Assembly (NCBI RefSeq): GCF_950023065.1 | Contig: NC_088677.1 | Coordinates: 56,631,469-56,695,468, forward strand | DNA: 64,000 nt | Origin: Planococcus citri | Taxonomy: Eukaryota > Arthropoda > Insecta > Hemiptera > Pseudococcidae | Direction: 5' to 3' | In this document: piece after piece, positions 1 to 10,369 of the stretch | Layout of the letters: each line of letters begins with the position of its first letter | Numbering within the stretch: the first letter of the stretch is position 1 | The notes under the pieces: generated by a model | Databases searched by the model: none | What the model saw: the letters and a program-made list of their open reading frames with translations, nothing else | What the model was told of the DNA's origin: nothing | Position numbers and translations under genes: made by a program

Positions 1-1
1 C

Positions 2-1600
2 CAATCTAGCCAAGAGACGCTCGAGCTTGCGGCAGATGCGAGTGAATTTGAGGAGCAGCCCGAATCAAGACCACCGTTAGCGAACGTACCGGCACCCGAG
101 CAGCCGCCGCCCCCGAGCCCAGAGCGAGTTCTCCAGGACCAGCAGCCTGGTCTAGCGCAGTTAACGCCGTGCGAACGGGCGCAGCGCGCCTTTCAAGAAC
201 GAGAGCGCGAGTTTAGACGAAACATGGAAATAGCGTTGCGACATCACGACCGAGAAGCCGCTAGAGTACGTGAAGGAAGAATGGATCTCGGACCGATAGA
301 GGATTATTTCGAGCCGCTGGAAAATTGCCCGCCACCACCAGCGCCAGTATGGCTGATGGCCGAGTTCCGGTACGAGCAGCGCGGTGAGAGATACGTTCGA
401 GGTATGTTTTTCCCGGTCACGCGCGACACGATTCAACAGTCGATGCAGAGCCGAGGAATTTTGATCAACAATGAGTTAACAGTACGAGATGACTTGTATT
501 ATCAGAGAGACAGCGGGGCTTGGATTCTGGGTCGCGTATACCGTGGAGGCGCTACGTATTACGTAATAAACTCGTTCGTCGTCATCGGAGATGCTCTCGC
601 GCATGCGGTGGTAAGTGAGGTGATCTACCAAAACGTAGCGGCGAGAAGAGCGTGGAGCGTGCACCCGCTCGCGGGCTCACGAATCCCAACTACCACCATG
701 TGCAGAAACCTACGAAGCTTGGTCCAGCGGGCGCCGCAGCGAGTGGTGATGTCGGCGGGGCAGTTTTGCATGGAGTCGCAGACGTTCGAAATCGTAACCG
801 AGAGAATCCTCGAACTTTGGCGCGCGCTGCATCGGCGGGGTACGCGACACATTTTGATGGTGCCTCCGCTGACGTGGCCGCACTGTCCGGAAATACGCGT
901 CCGATTACGGGATTTTCTACGGCAGGGACCGACGAGAGCAGAGTTCGATGGTAGATACGTATATATGGAGGCATTAGAAGAAACGATCGAGAGATGCCCT
1001 CCAGCGACGTTCCGTGGTGAGACGCCGTATTTAAACGAGCACCAAGCGTCGGAGGCTTTAGTCAGGATATTTGAATATGCAACGGTCGAGCGGAGATGGG
1101 GATACGGTCAATTTCCGCGGGAGCAGGATCCGCCGCGTCCGGTGGAGCAGCTCCAAGCAAACCAACTTCAACGTATCGAGGAGATGTTGAGGCAAGACCG
1201 TGCAGCCTTGGTGGCACATGAACGAAGGAATGTCCGCGAGCAGCTGGAACGAGAAGTACACGAGAGAGAGCTGATCGAGAGAGTGCAGCGCCAGATGAGA
1301 CACCTTCCTGGCGCCGATCGTCAACTACTGCCAGAGCGAGCCGCGCAGTTGGTCAACGAGGTGAACCGACAGATGCCTGAGCCGCCGCAGCAGCCGCAAG
1401 CTGGACCGAGTCGCCAGCAGCCGGCACAAGAAGGAAGACAGTTACAGGTGGCTATACCACGAGCACCTGGATTGGCCGGATTTGGACGAGGTCGCGGCAG
1501 GCTGGCGGAGAGACGCGAGCGGATGCGATTGGAGGCGGAGGAGGAAAGAAGAAATCCTCAGAACGATCAGGATCAGAACGATGGCGGAGAAGCCCGCTAA
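2..1600 (+). CDS. Retroelement-like ORF1/Gag-like protein with inactive SGNH-like core, 5'-partial
   Basis: The frame is open from the window edge to a TAA at 1598-1600 (about 532 codons), so the true start is probably outside; the first good Met is at 224. Numbering from that Met: a Pro/Glu-rich N-terminus lies upstream. Residues 119-127 (VVIGDALAH) look like SGNH block I with the nucleophile Ser replaced by Ala; 175-185 (VMSAGQFCMES) resembles the GxND block; 208-217 ends in a VPPL strand; 266-272 (ETPYLNE) sits where the DxxHLN block should be, with His replaced by Tyr. Residues 311-360 are highly charged and probably coiled coil; 386-402 are Pro/Gln-rich; 418-427 contain GFGRGRGR, a nucleic-acid-binding RGG-type tail. 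SGNH domains are known in ORF1 proteins of some CR1-type LINEs, and a catalytically dead SGNH fold binds RNA in Oskar; a role in binding element RNA is inference. Base composition is much more GC-rich than the flanks. No polymerase domain is in the window. A domesticated host gene is the alternative. Confidence 0.6.
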   Translation, partial: QSSQETLELAADASEFEEQPESRPPLANVPAPEQPPPPSPERVLQDQQPGLAQLTPCERAQRAFQEREREFRRNMEIALRHHDREAARVREGRMDLGPIEDYFEPLENCPPPPAPVWLMAEFRYEQRGERYVRGMFFPVTRDTIQQSMQSRGILINNELTVRDDLYYQRDSGAWILGRVYRGGATYYVINSFVVIGDALAHAVVSEVIYQNVAARRAWSVHPLAGSRIPTTTMCRNLRSLVQRAPQRVVMSAGQFCMESQTFEIVTERILELWRALHRRGTRHILMVPPLTWPHCPEIRVRLRDFLRQGPTRAEFDGRYVYMEALEETIERCPPATFRGETPYLNEHQASEALVRIFEYATVERRWGYGQFPREQDPPRPVEQLQANQLQRIEEMLRQDRAALVAHERRNVREQLEREVHERELIERVQRQMRHLPGADRQLLPERAAQLVNEVNRQMPEPPQQPQAGPSRQQPAQEGRQLQVAIPRAPGLAGFGRGRGRLAERRERMRLEAEEERRNPQNDQDQNDGGEAR

Positions 1601-2140
1601 GATATGCGGTTAGTACTTACCACGTCGAAGGAGTCGCCTCTAATTGTTTAATCTTGTTGCATTTTTCCGAGTAGAGGGAGTTCCTAATTTTGTAATTTTT
1701 TTTTCTCCTGATGTCGTATTTTTATTATTTCTCGATTGTGGTCTCAATTTTTTAATTATTGTTGTTTATTTTCTGATGTAATTACGAGTAAGCTCCTCGA
1801 GGAAAAGAGAATTTTTCGAGCAGAGCAGTTTTTTTTTGGTATTTGTTGTTTATACTATTGTTTTGTTGTTTTTTGTTTTTTACCATTTGCCAAATTAAAA
1901 GATGAAGTTTTGTTTATTGAATTTTGAGGCGTGCTAATAAGTAGAGTATGCCGAAATGTAAATAAGTGTGAATTTTTGTGTGAATTTGTGCAGGCAAATG
2001 AGTAGCAATGTTTTTTTTGTGTATTGTTTGTTGGAATTAATTAAGACCATTGAGTAGCCAAACATACGAGGTGAAATTAAATCTGCTGTGATAAATAAAA
2101 TAAAAACTTACGTGTTGAAATAGACGGTGTTTTTATTTGT
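1601..2140 (+). other. 3' untranslated-like region of the upstream ORF
   Basis: The sequence after the stop codon is T-rich, has no supported reading frame, and leads to tandem AATAAA signals near 2094-2104. The sharp change from GC-rich coding to AT-rich sequence fits a 3' UTR. The exact cleavage site cannot be seen. Confidence 0.4.
2094..2104 (+). promoter_or_regulatory. Overlapping poly(A) signals (two AATAAA)
   Basis: AATAAA occurs at 2094-2099 and again at 2099-2104, about 500 bases after the stop codon of the upstream frame. A T/G-rich stretch (gtgtttttatttgttg) follows about 20 bases downstream, as expected of a cleavage/polyadenylation site. Confidence 0.45.
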
Positions 2141-2326
2141 TGCGAGTATCACCATTCAAGAAGTTGAGTATTGGAATAACGATCTTGGGTAGCTCGAGAC
2201 TACCTCAGAGGTACCTGTGAAAAGAAAAACGAAGAACAAAGTACAAAGTTTTTCTTTAATTTAAGCAATAAAGAAGTAAAAATATTACGTCCCGTGGTAG
2301 GTATCGACGAGTAGATCGGAGCAATC

Positions 2327-2386
2327 TCATGAGTAACTTGAAATGATCGTGAATAGCTTGAGGTAGTCATGTGAGCAGCTGGAATT
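2327..2386 (+). repeat. Short degenerate 20-22 bp repeats
   Basis: Three consecutive variants of a CATGAGTAACTTGAAATGAT-like unit are visible (catgagtaacttg, cgtgaatagcttg, catgtgagcagctgg). Similar gagtag words continue to about 2580. Confidence 0.3.
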
Positions 2387-2933
2387 GAGACGTTTAAACT
2401 GGTCCAGACGTGTCGAGTGCCAGCATCTGTGAAAATAAAGAGTTAGCACTCTGAGGTAAATTATGAGTAGAGATATGAGTAGTTACCTGAGTCTGGCTCC
2501 AGTGAGAAGAATTCCAGCGAGAATCTGAAACAGAAAGAAGAAAGAGCAAGATTAATGAGAAGCTCACCTGAGTAGCTACACAGGTTCCAGTTCAGATTCG
2601 TGAAGCGCTCCAGGGCTCCAGTCAAGATCCGGTCCAAGGATGGTGTATAATTAAGGTTAACATAGTAATGTAATTAGATTATGATTTCATATAAACATGT
2701 GTAGATATGTTAATCTTAAGTTCGCGTATTGTTACAAGATTCTGCACAAGTAGCCAGATAGGGTCTGATAGGGTCTTAGGACGAGTAGGCCACATCTGTG
2801 ATACGAGGCGGAGCAGGGGGAGCCCAAGTACTCTACGAGACGCTGAGTAGGCCTCTTTTAGGCTGCGTATCCAGACGGGCCCCCGAGCTATACCCAGCCG
2901 GGGCATTATGTAGAGGGTACTTGGGACTCCATG

Positions 2934-3013
2934 TTACCACTCTACAGTGGTAATTTGATGCCCAGGCAGGCGGCAACACTGCAACCAGTACAGCGCCATC
3001 TGGTGTACTGGTT
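2934..3013. repeat. Two perfect hairpins
   Basis: TTACCACT/AGTGGTAA (2934-2941 and 2946-2953, 4-base loop) is followed by AACCAGTACA/TGTACTGGTT (2983-2992 and 3004-3013). The 11-base loop of the second hairpin contains GCGCCATCTGG. Both stems are perfect. They could be LTR-internal structures or the ends of a small inverted-repeat element. Confidence 0.6.
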
Positions 3014-3223
3014 CAGTGGAGACGACGGCCGAGATTGCCGAAGCGAGCCGCCTTGCAGTTTTCTAACCATCTTCATAAAGAGTAGTAATAAGTTTAACGC
3101 TGGCTTATGCCAACTCTGTCTGTTAGGAAACGCCTTTATTCCCAGCAGAATCTTTCGTGTAACCGAATGGTATTGAATAGTTATCGTAGTAACGTTCTTA
3201 TTCACTGTACATCAAATGAGAGA

Positions 3224-3231
3224 TATAAATA
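3224..3231 (+). promoter_or_regulatory. TATA-box candidate
   Basis: TATAAATA is followed about 30 bases later by TCATTG (near 3260), an arthropod-like initiator. No ORF follows within several hundred bases, so it would suit an LTR promoter or be fortuitous. Confidence 0.3.
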
Positions 3232-3450
3232 TATGGTGAAACGTATGTATTTGTGTTGATCATTGATTTACGACGAGTTGTGGAGAGTAGTAGTTGGGTA
3301 GACTGAGATAGGTATTTATACCTTGTGGGTTCAGTGTTCTATACGAACTGGGTTGTTTTAGGGTTAAGGTACCAGGTGGCATAAGTAAGACTTTTCCCCT
3401 AAACCATAAGAACCCCCTGTTTTACCCTAACAGCCAACTTGGTGGTATCT

Positions 3451-3799
3451 CGATGAATAGATTACGTACGTTTGTAACTCGCTCATCGTTCAGGTATCCG
3501 TTTGATAGAAGGAAATTGACATTTCATCCAAGGTACCTATAATAAAAAGATGTAAGAGTAGTTTCATTTTTCATTACAGATTGAAAAATTTCATTTGATA
3601 AAAAGATTATCGCCATTGAATCCAAGGGATCTAAATAGGTATAAACTCGTATTAAAATTTTTCTTTTACCTGTTTCATGATTTCAATTAGGCACATGAAA
3701 TGACTTGGCGTCCACGATTTGAAGATGAGGAAGGTGCTACAGTGCATTGGTAAGATTTTTGTTAGACTTTATTTTAAAAATTGAATAAAGGTAAATCGG
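3451..3799. other. No recognisable feature
   Basis: AT-rich sequence between the putative retroelement end and the inverted-repeat element; no supported ORF or repeat was seen. Confidence 0.5.
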
Positions 3800-3801
3800 T
3801 A

Positions 3802-4758
3802 CCGTAGAGTGGGGGGGGGAGGGATAACGACCACTTTGATTTTTATAACGAAATCATTCTCTAGAACTCCTAGCGTTTGTTGTACGAACTCACCAATAGT
3901 CTCAATCGAAGGATATCTATGAGTTGATCATCCTGCCTTTTAATAAGATTTTGTAAAACTTTTTTTCAAAAAATAAAAAAATTGAAATTTTTGAAACTGG
4001 AATTATACTTTGTCTGGGAAATATTTTGAAAAAGTTCTGGAATAACTAAATGAGGGAAGTACAGTTGAACGCTTAATATTCTGGTAACTTTTGGCGAAAA
4101 AAAACATCCTGATTAATTGATTTTTGCGATTTTCACGGCTATTTTTTATAGAAAAGTCACAGTAAGATCTTGTACATTTTCCCCCTTTTTTTCATCTCGT
4201 CTCTTTCAATTTTGAAGATACCGAAAATGTGTGAACACCTTTCTTGTAGGAAATTAAATTTCCTACAAAAAATATTCTTGGCATATTCTTGGTATCTTCA
4301 AAACTGGATGAGAAAAAAAATATATCAATTTCAAGAAAAAATGAAAAAAATAATTATTGTCATGAATCTTCTTTTAAAAATGAAAGTCAAGAATAATTCT
4401 TCGAATAGCGTCCATGCGATTGAAGATAGTCAAAAAGTGATGGTGATCTTTTTTGCTGGAAATTAAATTTCCTGTAAGGTGGTGGTATCATTTTTTCCAA
4501 TTATTCACCATGTCACACCGATAGGTTGAAAAAACGATAATGTGGCCGGAATCACCCCACTTGTGGGAGAAATTTTGGCTACTATTCAAAGCATTGTCAG
4601 GAGCAGAGTAATTTCAGGTAAGTAAAATGTAACAATGTCATTCAATAATAAGTACTAGAAGTATCTCAAGCTTAAATTTTCAGCCCCTCCGCCTTCAAAA
4701 TTGCAGGATCTGTGAAGAAAAAACCGCGAAAAGTGGCCGGTATTACCCCATTCTACGG
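3802..4758. mobile_element. 957-bp non-autonomous inverted-repeat element with TA target site
   Basis: The left end CCGTAGAGTGGGG...ATAACGACCACTTT (3802-3837) is the imperfect reverse complement of the right end AAAGTGGCCGGTATTACCCCATTCTACGG (4730-4758). TA flanks both ends (3800-3801 and 4759-4760), as in Tc1/mariner-type insertions. No transposase is encoded; the internal 98-codon frame at 4170-4466 is Lys-rich low complexity. A partial internal copy of the right terminus (gtggccggaatcacccca) lies near 4541-4558. This is a MITE-like element; superfamily assignment rests only on the TA duplication. Confidence 0.65.
4210..4303. repeat. Nested palindrome inside the MITE-like element
   Basis: TTTTGAAGATACC (4210-4222) pairs perfectly with GGTATCTTCAAAA (4291-4303). 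Nested within is TGTAGGAAATT (4245-4255) paired with AATTTCCTACA (4257-4267) around a single central base. The core GGAAATTAAATTTCC occurs again at 4458-4472. Confidence 0.7.
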
Positions 4759-4760
4759 TA

Positions 4761-5790
4761 GATTCAAGCAGATGTATGATTTTTCAATTAATAGCGAGGT
4801 AAGGTAAAGGTCAACGTACGTGTAGAATTTTTTAGCAAAGAAATTTAGTGTACCTACTTAGTAATTATTCTACCGATAAAATCCTCTTTTCGGGAGATGA
4901 AAGCAAGAAACTAAATTTTATAACGATCATCCCCCTGCACCTCTTAAGGGGAATACGCTCATTTCAGATCACACAGAATTTCCAGAATGCTGATCAAGAT
5001 TGCACATTTACCCATCTCGAAAATTGCTACGATACCTACCTGAGAAGTTTTCTGTAGATACTTGGTCGTTTTTCGACCTTCGTATTTACGGCGGATCAAG
5101 TAGGCAACTTTATTAACACTTCAAACGCACATATGATAATTTACACAGACACGATTTCTCGTCTCCACTGTCAAGTTCAATTACCTCATCATCATTATAA
5201 TCTTCAATATTATTATTATTTTTTTAAATCCCAAGAATAAAAATCAGAATACCTACTTCAATTTGAGATATTTTTACAAACTACTTGTAAATTAGGTATG
5301 AGTTTTAAAAATGTTTTATTTATTCTTTCATCATTTTTTCTTATGTATAATACCTGCGCTTATAAAAACAGTAAAAAATCTTTAAAAAAGTGAAACTATC
5401 TCAAATATTGCAAATTTCATACTAATGTATTATTGAAGAGCTTAGAAAAACCGTGGAACAACGTAAGTAATTATTCAAGACAAATTCTTTATTCAGAAAT
5501 TTAAAAAACAACATTCACAACAGTAAGAATTTTTTTAAAAATTCGTGAAATACCACCCTGATTAATAAACTAATGTACGTTTATAAAGAATTATATTTTG
5601 TAAAAATCAATGCGAGAGGTTTATCCTCAAGAGTATCGAAATACGCAAATCTTCTCGCACTTGGAAGCCACAATTTATTTTTTGGAGAAAAATGGGAAAA
5701 ATATAATATTGGAGAGGACTTAATCGTCCCCCGTCAAATAGAACAGTATTCTCCACATTAAAAAAATTCGAGTCTGTTCTCTTAAAGTAA
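4761..5790. other. No recognisable feature
   Basis: AT-rich noncoding sequence. The short frames (under 70 codons) show no domain or repeat character. Confidence 0.5.
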
Positions 5791-5794
5791 ATTG

Positions 5795-6395
5795 ACCTGT
5801 TTGGCTGGCTTCTTAAGGTCATCTGTCTGCCTGTTGTGGCTCTCGAGGTCACTGATGTATTTGCCTAGTCACTCAAGGTTGTCTGCGTGCCTGTCTGACT
5901 TCTCAAGGTCGTCCGTATGTTTGCTTGTCTGGATTCTTCAAGGTCATTGACTCGCGGGTCTGGGCTTTCAAAATCATCGACCTACCTGTCAAGCCTTCCA
6001 AGGTCGTCTGTCTACTAGTCTGGTCCTCTAGGATCATTGACCCAGTCTGTCTGCTGTTTTCCTGTTCATCTTGTATTCATGTCTGGCCTCTTCAGGTCAT
6101 TGACCTGTCTGTCTGACTTTTCAGGTTTTCTGCCTTTTTGATGAGCCCTCTCAAGGTCATTGACCCGTCTGCCCGGTCTCTTAAGATCGTCTGTCTGACT
6201 GCCGGGCTTCTCGAGTTTCTTTGCGTGCCTGTTTAGTTTTCCTGTCTGGCCTCTGAAGGTCACTGACCCATCTGTTCGGCTTCTAAAGATTGTCTGTCTT
6301 CCTGTCTGGTTTCTAAAGATCATTCGGCCGTTTGTGTGGCCTCTCAAGGTCATCTGTCTGTCTGTCCGTCGAGCCTCTCGGGGTGACTGATCTAT
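5795..6395. repeat. Degenerate ~30-bp minisatellite with ~60-bp alternation
   Basis: About 19 variants of a unit like CTGTCTGGCTTCTCAAGGTC recur at about 30-base spacing (GGTC-type anchors near 5816, 5846, 5876, 5907, 5940, 5970, 6000, 6030, 6093, 6122, 6153, 6184, 6257, 6287, 6317, 6347). Units ending GTCTGTCTG tend to alternate with units ending ATTGACC, suggesting a 60-bp dimer. Because 30 is divisible by three, the minus strand reads as loose 10-residue repeats; I regard this as incidental. Confidence 0.75.
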
Positions 6396-9300
6396 TATGT
6401 CTAGCTTGGTGGGTAGGTACTTAATTTGGTAACTACACAATGCCTCAACAGTCAACATAAAGGAGAGTGAGACTCTATCGTTAGAATTGGGTGCTCTAAT
6501 CTGCTCCAGACTTTTGCATGATCTTCGCTAATTTTGCAGCATAGGTTGAGCTTCGTTTCGCCAGCCCTACCAAAGGATTTTTTTTACAGTAGAGAAGGGG
6601 GCTGCTTCAACTACCGAACTGAGTGCTCAACGAAATCTATCCGAAAAAACTCCCACTCGGAGAAATCACCCAATCAGAATAATTAATATGAAACCAGTTC
6701 CAGACCATATGAAAACTCGAAGATCACATGTACCCACCTATTTTGTCAAATAAATCTGAAGTGAATAATTCGGGCCATGCAAATCAGTCGTTCATTGAAC
6801 GGGTCATACAAAAATGAACGGGTCTTCAGAAACAAAACAGGGACGCCTTATCAGTATCACTAGTCTAATCAGAATTTAACCCACGAGAATTTCTCTAAAA
6901 ATAATTAAATTTACACTAAATTCAGCAAAATAATTATTTTATCGTTATGATTGGTGAATTGCGATTCGCGAACAAACAAACCACTGCAAGTGCAATTTAT
7001 CTGACTATTCTGACAATTTGAGTAATTTATCTTGTTTTCACATTTCTCATCACACTGCGTTGAAATTTCGCGAGCTGCAGGTTTTGTTTACATACATTAC
7101 TTACGCAATGTTAGAGCTTTTTATGAAGGTAAAAATGATCAAGTTTCTGCTAAAAACTTTAAAAATTCATCAGTTTTTTGCGGATTGCGTCTGAAACAAG
7201 GACTCTGATAATGCGATTGAAATGATTCGCACGGTACAAATACATATGTATTAAGGAAACTCACGAGAGAAGAAAAGATAGAAATAACCAATGCAAATAC
7301 TTAGTACACCAGTACATAGAAGGTGCATCGAGCCAACCACAGGAGGATTGACAAAACTATTGGGTCATCAGATCTTTAGATCGCTATTCACTATTCATCT
7401 CACAGCAGGTGACAGGTGCAGCCTGATTTTCAATACACACAAAATGGGAGGAGCCTAAACTGTCCTGTCCACTTCACTAGGTAGACTAATTTTAAATGGA
7501 CAATCGCCTTGAATGTTGACATTTTTTTGAACGCTACACTCATTGGTTCAAATACCTGGATATTCTCATCGTAGTGTATAAGTGTAATGTCTCAGTTAAA
7601 AACATTGATAGGTCTGAAATTTGAAAAATTTTCCAACAAAATTAACAATGAAGAACTTGCATAAAACTTACCTCTTACTTTTCTCCATATAGTACATAGG
7701 TATTTAAAATACGGGTCAAAAATCCACACATATTAAACAGCGTCATCATTTTCAACGATAATCTTTCCAAACACACCACAAAACGAACGTTTTCGTAATC
7801 GCAAAGTTCATTCTGAAACAAATTCAACAAACATAATTTACATTAAAACACAATAAATATGCAGTTATACTCGTAGTAGTAGTATATTAAAAATATGACT
7901 CGACAAGTAATCCAGATATGTAACGTAATCCATTTCATACACCACACGTATTCGTATACAAAAACATCCCCAAACGAAACCCTGGCCAGCCTTGGGGGGT
8001 AACCAGCATCAGCTGACGAGGCCATATCGTGACCACTTTGAGAATACTGCGTTAACGTAAGACCACAGTATAGTGGTTAGTTTTACTAAAATATTGCAAT
8101 CAGGAAAGACGCAAATATTATATGAGTTTTTGGTAACTTTTTAACGTGACATTGGGCCGTATGTTACTTGTCATGTCAACGTATAACAAAGCATTTATCA
8201 TTGGTACTATGCAACACTTGCACGCAATATTTGACGCTATTTTTCCACTCATATATAATGTCGCGTATACTACACATATTATACCTATAGTACCTACCTA
8301 AGCAACTGTATACGAGTATATATTTTTTTTATATGTAAACAAAGAAAATAATAATTTATACCCAGCTTTCGCAACTGTTCACTTTTTTTTTCTCTCTCTC
8401 CGTGTTTGCCGGATAATTTATATAAAAAGTAATTACGATTTTCAACGAAATAAAACCGGAAAGGACGTTATTAAGGGTTGATTAAAATAATAACGCGAAT
8501 TGCGCAGCCTATAACTAGAGTACCTACCTGGATAGGCAAGCAGCAGCACTCGAATTAGTAAATTATTAAATATTATAGGAAACGATAACTACAAAATCGC
8601 AGGTAATTTCCTTTACAGGAACGTATAAATCTTATACGATGAGCATCCAGGTACCTAGTCCTACCTACCTACCTACCTACACCGGTGTAATCAAAGTTTA
8701 AAATTAATTTCCATTCGGAATGGTACGTTGGTATTTTTCAAACAGATGAAGGAAACGTATCTCGAGCACGGTACGACTCAAGCGTGGCATACTTCATATA
8801 CGTACTTACCTACTTTGAAAGTTCCACATCAAGAAAACCCATCAGATATTAATTTTCGTTTTTATATCAACAAGTAGGTATATGGAACGGAGTAGGCCAG
8901 GTAAGTGTAGGCTATATTGAAGACGTAGGTACACAGCATCGCTATTTTCATCAAGACAAAAATTCGCTCCGATGAGTGATACCATTTCATATTCGCTTTG
9001 TCACGTCTTCATTTCGGTCTCGGTGAAAAATTTTCACAAGACGTGGCCAACTCTTAAGGTGGATACTTTTTTCTATAAAACTTGTCCCTTTCATGCCATC
9101 CAGTGTATGCTATATAAGCTTTGAACTAGGTGGAAATGGATGCCTGGCTCAGCTCGCTGGGCAAACTACACATAACAAAAGAGGCTAATAACCATAATAT
9201 ATTTCAACCTTATCCCTTAAGATAGTTTCCGAAAATTTGCCGCTTCTTTGTTCCCGTATATAACAATAAGAAAAGCCCCGAAGAAGGAAAATCCCGCCGA

Positions 9301-10366
9301 GTTTTGCAACAATAGTTTGTTTATCGAATGAAATCGCTAAAACAGCGTACGACTATGTGTAGTCATGTAGTACCTACCTCACTACCTATCTATTACGTAG
9401 TGTACAGAGACCAACGACGAGATACCGTCGTAATTTTTATATACCAAATTACCGAATAATGCGTTTTTCTTTGGAACGTGGCGTGGCGTCGGCGTCGGCT
9501 CGAGTTTTCTCAACTCTTTGCCCATCAACCATGCCCACGTCGTCGTCATCGTCCGCCACCTTTCATTCGAATCACACGTGGTTGGCGTGGAAAACAGAGT
9601 GCATACGCGAACACATCCTCACATCCGCCAAAACGTATTAATTTTATCAAATGAACTGCCGTATAGGTACCTTTTTATATATCTTTTTGACTCGTTTGCT
9701 CTCCTTTTTTGAACTCATTCGTTGTTGACCTAGTTTGTATGTAGTATTATAGTGCGTATAATAATTTATCGCGGAAAATAAAATAAAAACCTAATACATT
9801 TTGATCGTTTTACCGCCTTCCTAGTTTCGCATATAATGTGACCAGCGCCACCATAGGCGTGTTTTTAGATGAATTTTACTCCAAAAATATACGATTATTA
9901 GGACGAGGAAATTGGCAAAAATACTCGTAGGCATATAGGTCTGTTCTCCGAAAATTTTTCATTTTTTTGAAGCGATATTTTCAAATATCTTGGAAAAAAA
10001 TTACGCCCCTCTAGAATCTGAGTACAGTTTGAGGGATGAAATCTCAATTAGGGGAGTCTCAAATGGAATTCTAGTTTTTCAAATAAATTCCATGAACACA
10101 TGTTTTAGTCTTGTTTTTCAATTTTTTGATCAGAAATTGGAGCCTCCAGCAGATTTTTTCAAAATTTTACCAAATGAATTTGAAAAAGCAAAAATTTAAT
10201 TTCAACATACTGAAGTGAATCCATTGAAGGTGGTTTCAAGCTGTTCTGGAACCGCCGGTGACATTTTGTAAATTCCAAATTTTCATAAAATAGCATCATC
10301 AGGTAGGTATACCTACCTATTTTGTGAAAAGAAGGAGTTGCGATAAAGCCATCTTTTGGGCCCAGA
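6396..10366. other. Noncoding stretch without recognisable genes
   Basis: AT-rich sequence with scattered TACCTACC and TACGAGTA words and a CT-rich tract near 8385-8402. No ORF above 70 codons, RNA gene or clear transposon end was found. Confidence 0.5.
8661..8680 (+). repeat. (CTAC)n microsatellite
   Basis: Five uninterrupted tetranucleotide units. Shorter runs of the same word occur throughout the window (for example near 9370 and 20625). Confidence 0.85.
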
Positions 10367-10369
10367 CAA

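Larger units (their letters stand above)
2141..3450 (+). other. Possible LTR/terminal region of a retroelement
   Basis: No coding frame is supported here. The stretch holds gagtag/gagcag-type short repeats, a G-rich purine run (ggagcagggggag, near 2810), two perfect hairpins (2934-3013), and a TATA box with an initiator-like motif (3224-3265). This mix resembles the end of an LTR element, but I could not find a second copy or convincing TG...CA ends with a target-site duplication, so the boundaries are unknown. Confidence 0.25.

Noticed and set aside
652..1324. Other ORFs overlapping 2-1600
   Set aside because: Shadows of the GC-rich main frame in other phases or on the minus strand.
2907..3431. 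Exact LTR bounded by TGT...ACA followed by a TGG primer site
   Set aside because: The dinucleotides fit, but there is no second copy, no convincing target-site duplication, and the downstream sequence has no element ORF.
6066..6458. 130-codon minus-strand ORF with 10-residue repeats
   Set aside because: It coincides with the 30-bp minisatellite and has no independent coding evidence.
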